The position numbers and the translations under genes were made by a program. Shown here piece by piece: positions 7,805-15,851 of a stretch of 64,000 nt of DNA; positions within the stretch are counted from its first letter, which is position 1, and every line of letters starts with the position of its first letter. Source of the DNA: an uncultured Eubacteriales bacterium (GTDB taxonomy: Bacteria > Bacillota > Clostridia > Oscillospirales > Acutalibacteraceae); the NCBI GenBank assembly GCA_934667845.1, contig CAKUMQ010000001.1, positions 1-64,000 of the forward strand, written 5' to 3'. The notes below the pieces were generated by a model that made no database searches, was not told the origin of the DNA, and saw nothing but the letters and a program-made list of their open reading frames with translations.

Positions 7805-10780
7805 ATGGACAAAACGGAGTTTTCGGCGCGGATCGACGCCGAAATGCCGCAATTCCGTTCGCTCCCGTTCTGGAGCTGGAACGATGAGCTGGAAACCGAC
7901 GAGCTGCGTTTTCAGATCCGCCGCATGAAAGAGGCGGGGATCGGCGGCTATTTCATGCACGCCCGCGGCGGACTGACCACGCCGTATATGGGGGAAAAGT
8001 GGATGGATGCAATCGCCGCCTGTCTTAAAGAGGGCGAAAACGAGGGCATGGAGAGCTGGGCGTATGACGAAAACGGCTGGCCGAGCGGCTTTGCGGACGG
8101 CGAAGTGCCGAAAATGGGCGAGGCGTATCAGCAAAAGGGGCTGGATTTTACCGTGCTGGACGAGTCGCTCACTCTGCCAAAGCGCACGCTCGGGGTATAC
8201 CGGCTGTGCGGCGGCAGCGCCTGTCGTGTCGACACCCCCGCCGCCGGGGATACGGCGGTGTTTGTGACGATCAACCGCTACTACATCGACGCGCTGAACG
8301 CCGATGCCGTGACGGCGTTTCTCCGCTGCACGCATGAGCGGTATTACGCCCGCTTCCGGGAGGATTTCGGCACGAGGCTCAAGGGCTTCTTCACTGATGA
8401 GCCGCAGTATGCCAACGGGCTGATCCCCTGGTCGCCGGTGCTTGATGAGGCATTTTTTGCCGAGTGGGGCTATGACCCTAAAGACAAGCTCGGCGCGTTT
8501 TATCTGTCCGCCGATGAGGACCGCGCCTTCCGCTGGCAGTATTACCGCACCGCGTCGCGGCTGTTTGGCGACGGCTTTATCCGGCAGATGGGCGACTGGT
8601 GCCGCGACCACGGCGTGCGGCTGACCGGTCACCTGATGGCGGAGGACAGCCTGCTGTCCCAGCTTCGCTCCACCGGCGGTGTGATGAGCGGCTATGAATA
8701 TTTCGATATGCCCGGCATCGACTGGCTCGGACGCGGGATCGCGTCGCCCGTTGTGCCGCGCCAGCTGGGCAGCGCCGCTGCCCAGCTCGGTAAGCGGCAG
8801 ACGCTCAGCGAGTCCTTTGCCCTCTGCGGCTGGGACGTCAGCTTCAACGAGCTGCGGCACATTGCCCAGTGGCAGTTTGTCAACGGTGTCAACCGCCTGT
8901 GCTCCCACCTGTCCGCCTACAGCCTGCGCGGACTGCGCAAGCGGGATTATCCGCCCTCGCTGCACACGCAGCTGCCGTGGTTCTCGGCGGATACGGTGCT
9001 GCAGGACTACTTTGCCCGCACCGGCGCGGCGCTCGCGCAGGGGCAGGAGGATGTCGATGTGCTGCTGCTCTCGCCGCTCGGCGTTGCCGCCGGACACCAC
9101 AACCGCGCCGACGAGCGCGAGCTGCGCGCGATCTCCGACCGCTTTGACCGCGCGGCGGCAGAACTGGCGGGACAGCATCTTTTGCATCACTACGGCGATG
9201 AGACCCTGCTGCGCCGCCACGGCAGGGTGGAGGGCGGTTGCCTGATCGTCGGGCAGATGCGCTACCGCACCGTGATTCTGCCGTATATGGACAGCATAGC
9301 GCCCGAAACGGCGGCGCTGCTGACGGCGTTTATCCGATCGGGCGGGCGCGTGCTCGCCCTCGGCGCGGCGCCGCTGCTCTGCGGATATGCGCCCGATGCC
9401 GCATGGGCGGCGATCGCGGCGGCTCTGCCGGTGCTGCCCGATGCGGCGGCAGCCGCGGCGGCGCTCGCGGACGGGCGCACACCGCACATTCTCAATGCCG
9501 ACGGCGGCGAGGAACCGCAGGTCCATGTGATGCGCCGCAGGCTGCAAGACGGCAGAACGCTGCTCTATCTCGTGTCGCTGTCTCCGGAGACGCTCGGCAC
9601 GCGCACACTGCGCCTTATGGGCGAACAGGGCTTTGCCGAGGTATCGCTGACCGGCGGCGGGGAACAGGTGCTGCCCCATCGTTTTGACGGCGAAAACACC
9701 GTGTTTTCCCTCTCGTTTGCCCCGGCGGAAAGCCATCTGCTGATCTCCTGCAACCCGTCGCTGCCGGCGGCGCCGGTGCCGCCGACCGAGCGGCTCGCAT
9801 TTGCACCCCGCTGGCAGGTGGCGGAGCGCACGCCGAACCTGCTGACCATGGACACCGCCGCCTATCGGATCGACGGCGGCGCGTGGCAGCCGGAAAAGGC
9901 GGTCATCCTCATTCAGCAGGAGCTGCTTGCCCGGAAACGCCCCTGCCGGATCGACCTGCGGTTCACATTCACCGTGCAGGGCAAGGCGGGCATTCCGCAG
10001 CTGGAGCTGCTGCTGGAGCAGCCGCAGCAGTATACGCTGACACTAAACGGTGCGCCGCTGCCCTTTGCGGACAACGGCTGGGCGATCGACCGTGCCTTCC
10101 GCCGGTGTGTAATCGGCGATGCCGTGCGGGAGGGCGAAAACGAGTTGATCCTCTCGGGCGAATTTTTCCAGCGTCAGGAAGTGTATGACGTGCTGTTCGG
10201 CGAAAACGTCCACGAGGCGGAGCGCAACAAGCTGACGTTTGACACGGAGCTTGAGAGCCTGTATCTCATGGGGGATTTCGGCGTGACCGCCGCCCAAAAG
10301 CCGGAATACGGCGCACGGCGCACCGTCTGGGCGGGACGGCAGTTTGCCCTGACCCCGCCGACCGATACGGTGTATCTGCCCGATATTCTGCAGGACGGCT
10401 ACTGGTTCTTCTCCGGCCATCTGCGGGTCGCGCAGTCCGTCACCGTGACGCGCCGCGCGGGCGTGCGGTATACGGTGGAAGCGGCGGTGCTGCATGTGCC
10501 GGCGGCGCGGGTGTATGTCAACGGCAAGGAGGCGGGCGTGCTGGCGCTGGCGCCGTTTGCCGTGGATGTGACCGATCACCTCAGAGACGGGGAAAACACC
10601 GTCGAGCTTGAGCTGCTGACCGGCAACCGCAATCTGTTCGGTCCGCATCACCGCGTGATCGGCGAGAGCTATCTCGTCGGGCCCGCGACCTTTACCGACG
10701 GCCCCGACTGGGAGGGCGGAGACGGCCCGTTCTGGCGGGATGACTACTGCTTTGTCACCACCGGCATCACCCTTGCCTGA
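7805..10780 (+). CDS. GH106-like glycoside hydrolase
   Basis: 991 residues. The N-terminus (FWSWNDEL, then GGYFMHARGGLTTPYMG and YDENGWPSGFADG) matches the barrel of the GH106-like alpha-L-rhamnosidase superfamily, in which many members are uncharacterised. The C-terminal 300 residues are beta-rich with a galactose-binding-like module (YVNGKEAG, then VDVTDHLRDGENTVELEL). No signal peptide is present, so it should be cytoplasmic and work on imported oligosaccharides. Start at ATG 7805 after AAGGAGG. It is the last gene of the GH2-kinase-isomerase operon, ending at a strong terminator. The substrate is unknown; rhamnosides are only one possibility. Confidence 0.78.
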   Translation: MDKTEFSARIDAEMPQFRSLPFWSWNDELETDELRFQIRRMKEAGIGGYFMHARGGLTTPYMGEKWMDAIAACLKEGENEGMESWAYDENGWPSGFADGEVPKMGEAYQQKGLDFTVLDESLTLPKRTLGVYRLCGGSACRVDTPAAGDTAVFVTINRYYIDALNADAVTAFLRCTHERYYARFREDFGTRLKGFFTDEPQYANGLIPWSPVLDEAFFAEWGYDPKDKLGAFYLSADEDRAFRWQYYRTASRLFGDGFIRQMGDWCRDHGVRLTGHLMAEDSLLSQLRSTGGVMSGYEYFDMPGIDWLGRGIASPVVPRQLGSAAAQLGKRQTLSESFALCGWDVSFNELRHIAQWQFVNGVNRLCSHLSAYSLRGLRKRDYPPSLHTQLPWFSADTVLQDYFARTGAALAQGQEDVDVLLLSPLGVAAGHHNRADERELRAISDRFDRAAAELAGQHLLHHYGDETLLRRHGRVEGGCLIVGQMRYRTVILPYMDSIAPETAALLTAFIRSGGRVLALGAAPLLCGYAPDAAWAAIAAALPVLPDAAAAAAALADGRTPHILNADGGEEPQVHVMRRRLQDGRTLLYLVSLSPETLGTRTLRLMGEQGFAEVSLTGGGEQVLPHRFDGENTVFSLSFAPAESHLLISCNPSLPAAPVPPTERLAFAPRWQVAERTPNLLTMDTAAYRIDGGAWQPEKAVILIQQELLARKRPCRIDLRFTFTVQGKAGIPQLELLLEQPQQYTLTLNGAPLPFADNGWAIDRAFRRCVIGDAVREGENELILSGEFFQRQEVYDVLFGENVHEAERNKLTFDTELESLYLMGDFGVTAAQKPEYGARRTVWAGRQFALTPPTDTVYLPDILQDGYWFFSGHLRVAQSVTVTRRAGVRYTVEAAVLHVPAARVYVNGKEAGVLALAPFAVDVTDHLRDGENTVELELLTGNRNLFGPHHRVIGESYLVGPATFTDGPDWEGGDGPFWRDDYCFVTTGITLA

Positions 10781-10798
10781 CCCCACGATCAGTGACCG

Positions 10799-10840
10799 CG
10801 CCCCCGCTGCGGCGGAAAGCCGCAGCGGGGGCGTGTTTTT
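10799..10840 (+). terminator. Intrinsic terminator of the GH2/kinase/GH106-like operon
   Basis: A 14-bp perfect GC-rich stem (10799-10812 with 10820-10833) with a 7-nt loop is followed by TGTTTTTTTG. Confidence 0.9.
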
Positions 10841-10853
10841 TGTCCCGGCGGGG

Positions 10854-10882
10854 TTGTGCAGCCGCAGAAAACGTGCTATACT
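10854..10882 (+). promoter_or_regulatory. Promoter of small lipoprotein gene
   Basis: TTGTGC (10854-10859) and TATACT (10877-10882) are separated by 17 bp, just after the operon terminator. Confidence 0.65.
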
Positions 10883-10926
10883 GGCAAAGAGATAACGACC
10901 GTGTGAAAAAAGAGGGGGAATATGCC

Positions 10927-11514
10927 GTGAAGAGAGCGGCGGGGGTCTGTGTGCTGATCGGGTTTGCCGTCCTGCTTGGCCTGCTCGGCGCCTGCGCCAA
11001 AGACCCGGCGGCAATGGCAGGGCAGGTGCTGACGCAGGCGGAAAAGCAATACTACACCGTGTTTAACCGCAAGGTGGAGATCAACAACGAAAGCGTTTAT
11101 CACTGGGATGCTGCCGAGGGGAGGCTCGTCGGCGGACACACAGAGGACGACGAGGATTTCTGCGTGGTGACGGACGGCTCGCCGTTTACCTCAAGGGAGG
11201 AGATGGCGGCCTATCTGTCCCGTTCCTGTTCGCAGGCGCTTTGCCGTGACCGGATCCTGCCGGCGCTGTTTGACTGCGGCAGCGGAGCGCCGCTCTACCG
11301 GGAGCAGGACGGCGTGCTCTATGTCAACTGCGACAGGGGATATCTGGGGGAGTATTCGATCGGGTGGGACTTTGCAACCGCGTCTGTGACCGCGCAGGAC
11401 GATCGGCACATGACGCTCCGCATCCGGGACACCGGGGCGGACGAGTGGGCTAAGCTGCGGTTTGTCTGCGAGGATAAAACGTGGAAGCTGGATTCCTGCC
11501 CGTTTGATATCTGA
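10927..11514 (+). CDS. Hypothetical lipoprotein
   Basis: 195 residues from a GTG start at 10927, which follows a GAGGGGG site. A hydrophobic signal segment ends in a lipobox (LLGAC), predicting diacylglyceryl attachment and an extracytoplasmic location. The mature part is rich in charged residues and ends with a segment on response to KLRFVCEDKTWKLDSCPF, resembling small immunity- or DUF-type secreted domains, but I do not recognise the family. An out-of-frame ATG just upstream (10922) would encode only two codons. It is followed by a DUF4830 gene 78 bp downstream, probably on the same transcript. Confidence 0.6.
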   Translation: MKRAAGVCVLIGFAVLLGLLGACAKDPAAMAGQVLTQAEKQYYTVFNRKVEINNESVYHWDAAEGRLVGGHTEDDEDFCVVTDGSPFTSREEMAAYLSRSCSQALCRDRILPALFDCGSGAPLYREQDGVLYVNCDRGYLGEYSIGWDFATASVTAQDDRHMTLRIRDTGADEWAKLRFVCEDKTWKLDSCPFDI

Positions 11515-11592
11515 TCCGGGAGAGAGACAGCGGCATATTCCGCCGCCCGCGCGCATAGGATGACAGCAGGAAGCGCGAAGGGGGAGCGGGAA

Positions 11593-12054
11593 ATGTTTGT
11601 CTATGCGGTGAAGGCGACAAGGCGGCAGATCGTGGCGATCGTGATCTGTGTGGTGCTGCTGGCGGTCATGCTGGTGCTTGCCTTTCGGCCGTCGTCCGCC
11701 AAGCCGACGGCGGCGGTGGTCTATGCGGCGGACAACAGCCAGCGGGTGGCGTATCTGCTGAGCCTCGGCTATGAGGTCGACCCGGAGGGCGAGGTGCGCG
11801 AGGTGCTGATCCCGGACGTGTTCGACGATCCGTTTACCGCGTATAATGCCCTGCAGCAGCAGGCGGGGATGGATCTGTCGCCCTATCACGGCAAGCGGGT
11901 GAAGTGCTTTACCTATACCGTGAAGAACTATCCCGACCCCGCGCCGGTGAAAGCCCGTTTATATGTATATAAAGACCGCATTGTGGCGGGGGATATCTCC
12001 TCGACGGTGCAGGACGGGTTTTCTTATCCGCTGATCCGTCAGGATGCGCTGTGA
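11593..12054 (+). CDS. DUF4830 domain membrane-anchored protein
   Basis: 153 residues. One N-terminal transmembrane segment (about residues 11-33, after TRRQ) is followed by an extracytoplasmic domain with LLSLGYEVDPEGEVREVLIP and a short RLYVYKDRIVAGDIS ending, as in clostridial DUF4830 proteins. Function is unknown. The start at 11593 is preferred to an upstream in-frame ATG (11560) because it has a GGGAG site and a conventional N-terminus. It is probably co-transcribed with the preceding lipoprotein. Confidence 0.65.
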   Translation: MFVYAVKATRRQIVAIVICVVLLAVMLVLAFRPSSAKPTAAVVYAADNSQRVAYLLSLGYEVDPEGEVREVLIPDVFDDPFTAYNALQQQAGMDLSPYHGKRVKCFTYTVKNYPDPAPVKARLYVYKDRIVAGDISSTVQDGFSYPLIRQDAL

Positions 12055-12067
12055 TCGAAAACCGGGC

Positions 12068-12096
12068 TTGCCTTTTTCGGAAAAAGCGTGTATACT
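12068..12096 (+). promoter_or_regulatory. Promoter of rsuA-type gene with palindromic spacer
   Basis: TTGCCT (12068-12073) and TATACT (12091-12096) have a 17-bp spacer. A perfect palindrome, CTTTTTCGGAAAAAG (12072-12086), overlaps the -35 and spacer and could be an operator. Confidence 0.65.
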
Positions 12097-12122
12097 GAAA
12101 AAGAAGTCGAAAAAAAGGGGGG

Positions 12123-12887
12123 ATGCCCTTGCTCTGCCGGTTGGATAAATTCCTCGTGTCACAGGGGGTATGCTCCCGCAGCGAGGCGGGACGGCTGTGC
12201 CGCCGCGGACAGCTGACGGTGGACGGCGTTTCTGCGCGCGACCCCGCGCAGAAGATCGATCCCGATACCGCCGCCGTGGCGCTGAACGGGCGAATGCTGA
12301 CCTATAAGCGGCAGCTGTATGTGATGATGAATAAGCCCGCGGGGGTGCTTTCCGCCTCACGGGATCCGCACACAAAGACGGTGATCGACCTGTTGCCGCC
12401 CGCGCTTTCCCGGCGCGGGCTGTTTCCGGCGGGACGGCTGGACAAGGATACGACCGGCTTTGTCTGCATCACGGACGACGGGGAATTTGCCCATCAGATC
12501 CTGGCGCCGAAAAGCCATGTGCCGAAGCGCTATCAGGTGCGGCTCTCCGCGCCGCTTGCACCTGAGCTTCCGGCGCGGTTTGCCGAAGGACTGATCCTGC
12601 CGGACAAAACGGCGTGCGCTCCGTCAAAATTACTACTGCTTGAGGACGGTGAACAGCCCCTGTGGGAGATCACGATCACCGAGGGGAAATACCATCAGAT
12701 CAAGAGGATGTTTGGCGCTTTTCACTATAATGTCTGCGCGCTGCATCGGGTCGCTATCGGCAAAATGTTGCTCGATCCGACACTGCCTCCCGGCGGCTGC
12801 CGCGAGCTGACGGCGGCGGAAACTGCGGCGGTGCGGGAAAGCTATGATATTTTTTGTGAATGTTGTCTTTATGAAAACTTACCATGA
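12123..12887 (+). CDS. rsuA: RsuA-family 16S rRNA pseudouridine synthase
   Basis: 254 residues. An N-terminal S4 RNA-binding domain (about 1-60; LDKFLVSQGVCSRSEA) precedes the catalytic domain with the nucleophilic Asp in GRLDKDTTG. The KYHQIKRMF segment near the C-terminus is typical of the RsuA/RluB/E/F family. It converts a uridine in rRNA (U516 of 16S RNA in E. coli RsuA) to pseudouridine. The closest subfamily looks like RsuA because of the KxRYQV and TEGKYHQ segments, but RluB-like specificity cannot be excluded from the sequence alone. Confidence 0.85.
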   Translation: MPLLCRLDKFLVSQGVCSRSEAGRLCRRGQLTVDGVSARDPAQKIDPDTAAVALNGRMLTYKRQLYVMMNKPAGVLSASRDPHTKTVIDLLPPALSRRGLFPAGRLDKDTTGFVCITDDGEFAHQILAPKSHVPKRYQVRLSAPLAPELPARFAEGLILPDKTACAPSKLLLLEDGEQPLWEITITEGKYHQIKRMFGAFHYNVCALHRVAIGKMLLDPTLPPGGCRELTAAETAAVRESYDIFCECCLYENLP

Positions 12888-12937
12888 TTTTTCTCAAAAG
12901 TTTGTGGATAAAAGGGATGGTTATTTTCGGCGAAATC

Positions 12938-12946
12938 TGTTATAGT
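12938..12946 (+). promoter_or_regulatory. Extended -10 promoter of the UgpC/MsmX gene
   Basis: TGTTATAGT is an extended -10 element. The -35 region (TGGTTA at 12918-12923) is weak. AGGAGG precedes the ATG about 50 bp downstream. Confidence 0.55.
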
Positions 12947-12998
12947 ATTAGCTGTACAGGAGCCGTATGTTATTTTCGCTATTTAGGAGGTTACACAC

Positions 12999-14141
12999 AT
13001 GGCAAGTCTCTCTCTCAAAGGAATCTATAAGAAATATCCCGGCGGCGTCACCGCCGTCTCCGATTTCAATCTGGAGATCAAGGATAAGGAATTCATCATC
13101 ATGGTCGGTCCTTCCGGCTGCGGTAAATCCACGACCCTGCGTATGATCGCCGGTCTGGAGGAGATCTCCGACGGTGAGTTGTACATCGGCGACCGCCTGG
13201 TTAACGATGTGGCGCCGAAGGATCGCGATATCGCGATGGTGTTCCAAAACTACGCTTTGTATCCCCACATGACCGTGTTTGAGAACATGGCGTTCGGTCT
13301 GAAGCTGCGCAAGACTCCGAAGGAGGAGATCAAGCGCCGCGTCGAAGAGGCCGCCCGCATTCTGGATATTGCCCACCTGCTCGACCGTAAGCCGAAGGCG
13401 CTGTCCGGCGGTCAGCGTCAGCGTGTTGCCCTGGGCCGTGCCATCGTGCGTGAGCCGAAGGTCTTCCTGCTTGACGAGCCGCTGTCCAACCTGGATGCTA
13501 AGTTGCGTGCACAGATGCGCACCGAGCTGTCCAAGCTGCACAAGAAGCTGGGCACCACCTTTATCTACGTTACCCACGACCAGACCGAGGCTATGACGAT
13601 GGGTGACCGCATCGTTGTCATGAAGGACGGCTTCATTCAGCAGGTGGATACCCCGCAGCACCTGTATGACCTGCCCTGCAACATGTTCGTCGCCGGCTTT
13701 ATCGGCAGCCCGCAGATGAACTTCATCGAGAGCAAGCTGCTCAAGAAGGACGGCAAGTTCTTTGTCGAGTTCGGCTCTGAGGACACCAAGACCAAGCGCG
13801 GCGTCAAATATCAGATCCCGCTGCCCGATGAGAAGAACGCCAAGGGCGTGCTCGAGGAGTATGTTGACAAAGAGGTTATCATGGGCATCCGTCCCGAGGA
13901 TGTGCATGACGAGCCGCGTCTGCTCGAGGAGTTTGCACACTGCAAGGTGAAGGCTGAGGTCGAAGTGACCGAGCTGATGGGCGCCGAGACGTTCCTGTTT
14001 GTCAACGTCGAGGGCCTCAACTTCACCGCTCGCGTGGAGCCGACCTCCACGGCGCGTCCCGGCGATACCATCGAGATGGCGCTGGAGAACACGAAGATCC
14101 ACCTCTTCGACAAAGAGACCGAGCGCACGATCTGCAACTGA
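12999..14141 (+). CDS. ugpC: Sugar ABC transporter ATP-binding protein (UgpC/MsmX type)
   Basis: 380 residues. The Walker A motif is GPSGCGKST, the signature motif LSGGQRQRVALGRA, Walker B VFLLDEP, and the switch His is in YVTHDQTEAM. A C-terminal OB-fold (TOBE) regulatory domain begins near residue 240. This is the carbohydrate-uptake (CUT1) class in which a single ATPase can energise several sugar importers (MsmX in Bacillus, MsmK in Streptococcus). It stands alone between its own promoter and terminator. The four sugar permeases at 29-37 kb have no ATPase of their own, so this protein is their likely motor. That assignment is inference. Confidence 0.92.
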   Translation: MASLSLKGIYKKYPGGVTAVSDFNLEIKDKEFIIMVGPSGCGKSTTLRMIAGLEEISDGELYIGDRLVNDVAPKDRDIAMVFQNYALYPHMTVFENMAFGLKLRKTPKEEIKRRVEEAARILDIAHLLDRKPKALSGGQRQRVALGRAIVREPKVFLLDEPLSNLDAKLRAQMRTELSKLHKKLGTTFIYVTHDQTEAMTMGDRIVVMKDGFIQQVDTPQHLYDLPCNMFVAGFIGSPQMNFIESKLLKKDGKFFVEFGSEDTKTKRGVKYQIPLPDEKNAKGVLEEYVDKEVIMGIRPEDVHDEPRLLEEFAHCKVKAEVEVTELMGAETFLFVNVEGLNFTARVEPTSTARPGDTIEMALENTKIHLFDKETERTICN

Positions 14142-14166
14142 TCGCGCTGCCGCCATACGGTATGTC

Positions 14167-14203
14167 ATCCCCCGAACACCCGCGGGTGTTCGGGGGATTT
14201 TTT
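14167..14203 (+). terminator. Intrinsic terminator after ugpC
   Basis: A 32-nt perfect palindrome (14167-14198) is followed by a run of T. Confidence 0.92.
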
Positions 14204-14241
14204 CGCGCAGAAAAAATTTTTCAGTTTTTTCTCAAAACCGC

Positions 14242-14270
14242 TTGACAAACATTCTTTTATGTGCTATCAT
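14242..14270 (+). promoter_or_regulatory. Promoter of amino-acid ABC importer operon
   Basis: Consensus TTGACA (14242-14247), a 17-bp spacer and TATCAT (14265-14270). Confidence 0.85.
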
Positions 14271-14300
14271 GGTAGCACTTTAGCAGGCTAACATGCTAAC
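14261..14300. promoter_or_regulatory. Clustered palindromic operator sites
   Basis: GTGCTATCATGGTAGCAC (14261-14278) is a near-perfect 18-bp palindrome covering the -10. TTAGCAGGCTAA (14280-14291) is a second inverted repeat, and GCTAAC recurs at 14287 and 14295. The spacing places several GCTA-type half-sites across the transcription start. Repression by a dimeric or multimeric regulator is likely; its identity is not known. Confidence 0.6.
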
Positions 14301-14326
14301 AGACAAAAAACAGGGAGGAACCCAAA

Positions 14327-15115
14327 ATGAAAAAACTGGTTATCGTAACATTGACTGTTCTCATGCTGATCGGCCTGCTGGCCGGCTGCGGCACAAACGG
14401 CGGCAGCGACGTGGACTACGTCAAGGGCAAGGGCAAACTGATCGTCGGCATCACGGATTTTGCCCCGATGGATTACAAAGAGGACGGCAGCGACGAGTGG
14501 ATCGGCTTTGACGCCGACATGGCGAAGGCGTTTGCCAAGGAGCTGGGCGTGGATGTGGAGTTTACCGTGCTGAGCAACTGGGACCAGAAAGCGGTCGAGC
14601 TGTCCACCAAGTCGATCGACGTGGTCTGGAACGGCATGACGCTGACCGAGGAGGTCAAGTCGCTGATGGGTACCTCGAAGCCCTATTGCCGCAACGCGCA
14701 GGTCGTGGTACTGAAAAAGGACATCGCCGATCAGTATACGACGGCGGACAGCCTGAAGAATCTGACGTTTGCGGTGGAAAACGGCTCTGCCGGTGCGGAT
14801 GCCCTCGATGAGCTGAACATCAGCTACACGGCGGTGGCGGATCAGGGACGGGCGGTCCTGGAGGTCGCCTCCGGCAGCGTGCAGGCGTGCGTGATCGACC
14901 TGCTGATGGCGGGCGCGATGATCGGTGAGGGCACCGACTATGCGGATCTGACCAAGGGCGTGGAGCTGACCACCGAGGAATACGGCGTCGGCTTCCGCAA
15001 GGACAGCGATCTCGTGGAGGCGTTCAACACCTTCTGGAAGAAGGCGTATGACGACGGCACCGTGACGGCGACGGCGGAAAAATACGGCGTGGCGCAGAAC
15101 GTGATCGCCCAGTAA
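14327..15115 (+). CDS. Amino-acid ABC transporter substrate-binding lipoprotein
   Basis: 262 residues. A signal peptide ends at the lipobox LLAGC, so it is membrane-anchored outside the cell. The mature protein is a type-3 (polar amino-acid) binding protein with GKLIVGITDFAPMDY, GFDADMAKAFAKELG and FAVENGSAGADA segments. Ligand selectivity cannot be read from sequence. It begins a three-gene importer operon with permease (15200) and ATPase (15852). The next operon carries metK under a SAM riboswitch, so a sulfur amino acid is an attractive but unproven ligand. Confidence 0.9.
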   Translation: MKKLVIVTLTVLMLIGLLAGCGTNGGSDVDYVKGKGKLIVGITDFAPMDYKEDGSDEWIGFDADMAKAFAKELGVDVEFTVLSNWDQKAVELSTKSIDVVWNGMTLTEEVKSLMGTSKPYCRNAQVVVLKKDIADQYTTADSLKNLTFAVENGSAGADALDELNISYTAVADQGRAVLEVASGSVQACVIDLLMAGAMIGEGTDYADLTKGVELTTEEYGVGFRKDSDLVEAFNTFWKKAYDDGTVTATAEKYGVAQNVIAQ

Positions 15116-15142
15116 TATCTTCTGAAAAAACAAATACAGCGA

Positions 15143-15171
15143 CAAGGCGGGGAGTGAGGCTTCCCGCCTTG
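15143..15171 (+). other. Intercistronic hairpin
   Basis: CAAGGCGGG pairs with CCCGCCTTG around an 11-nt loop, without a T run. It lies between binding-protein and permease genes. Such structures commonly raise the level of the binding-protein message relative to the rest. Confidence 0.6.
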
Positions 15172-15199
15172 CCGCGGCGTTAGCAATGGAGAGTGCCGT

Positions 15200-15847
15200 A
15201 TGACATCCTTTTGGAACGTGACCCTGACCCTGCTTTCCGGACTGGGCAATACCGCCAGCCTGTTTTTCCTGACCCTGCTGTTTGCCATACCGCTGGGTCT
15301 GCTGATCTGCGTTTGCTCGATGAGCCGGTTTCTGCCGCTTAAATGGCTGAGCAAGACGTTTGTGTGGATCATCCGCGGCTCGCCGCTGATGCTGCAGATT
15401 CTCATCGTGTATTACGGCCCCGGGCTGCTGTTCGGACTGCCGCTCCTCCCGCGGTATTCCGCCGCGCTCATCACCTTTGCCATCAACTACGCCTGCTATT
15501 TCTCGGAGATCTACCGCGGCGGCATCCAGTCGATCCCGCAGGGGCAGTATGAGGCGGGACAGGTGCTCGGCATGACGCGGACGCAGATCTTTTTCCGCGT
15601 GGTGCTGATGCAGGTCGTCAAGCGGATCGTGCCGCCGATGAGCAACGAACTGATCACGCTGGTCAAGGATACGGCGCTCGTGCGCACGATCGCGGTGTAC
15701 GAGATCATCTGGATGGGCGAATCCTTTATCAAAAAGGGGCTGATCTGGCCGCTGTTCTATACGGGCGCGTTCTATCTGCTGTTCAGCGGACTGCTGACGC
15801 TGCTGTTTAACTACATCGAGAAAAAACTGGATTATTATAAGGGGTGA
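15200..15847 (+). CDS. Amino-acid ABC transporter permease
   Basis: 215 residues with about five membrane segments. The HisMQ/GlnP-type permease loop (YEAGQVLGMTRTQIFFRVV) contacts the ATPase. An IRGSPLMLQILIVYYG segment near residue 60 is also characteristic of this family. It forms the membrane channel with the adjacent binding protein and ATPase; one permease gene implies a homodimer. The stop is 4 bp before the ATPase start. Confidence 0.92.
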   Translation: MTSFWNVTLTLLSGLGNTASLFFLTLLFAIPLGLLICVCSMSRFLPLKWLSKTFVWIIRGSPLMLQILIVYYGPGLLFGLPLLPRYSAALITFAINYACYFSEIYRGGIQSIPQGQYEAGQVLGMTRTQIFFRVVLMQVVKRIVPPMSNELITLVKDTALVRTIAVYEIIWMGESFIKKGLIWPLFYTGAFYLLFSGLLTLLFNYIEKKLDYYKG

Positions 15848-15851
15848 GACG

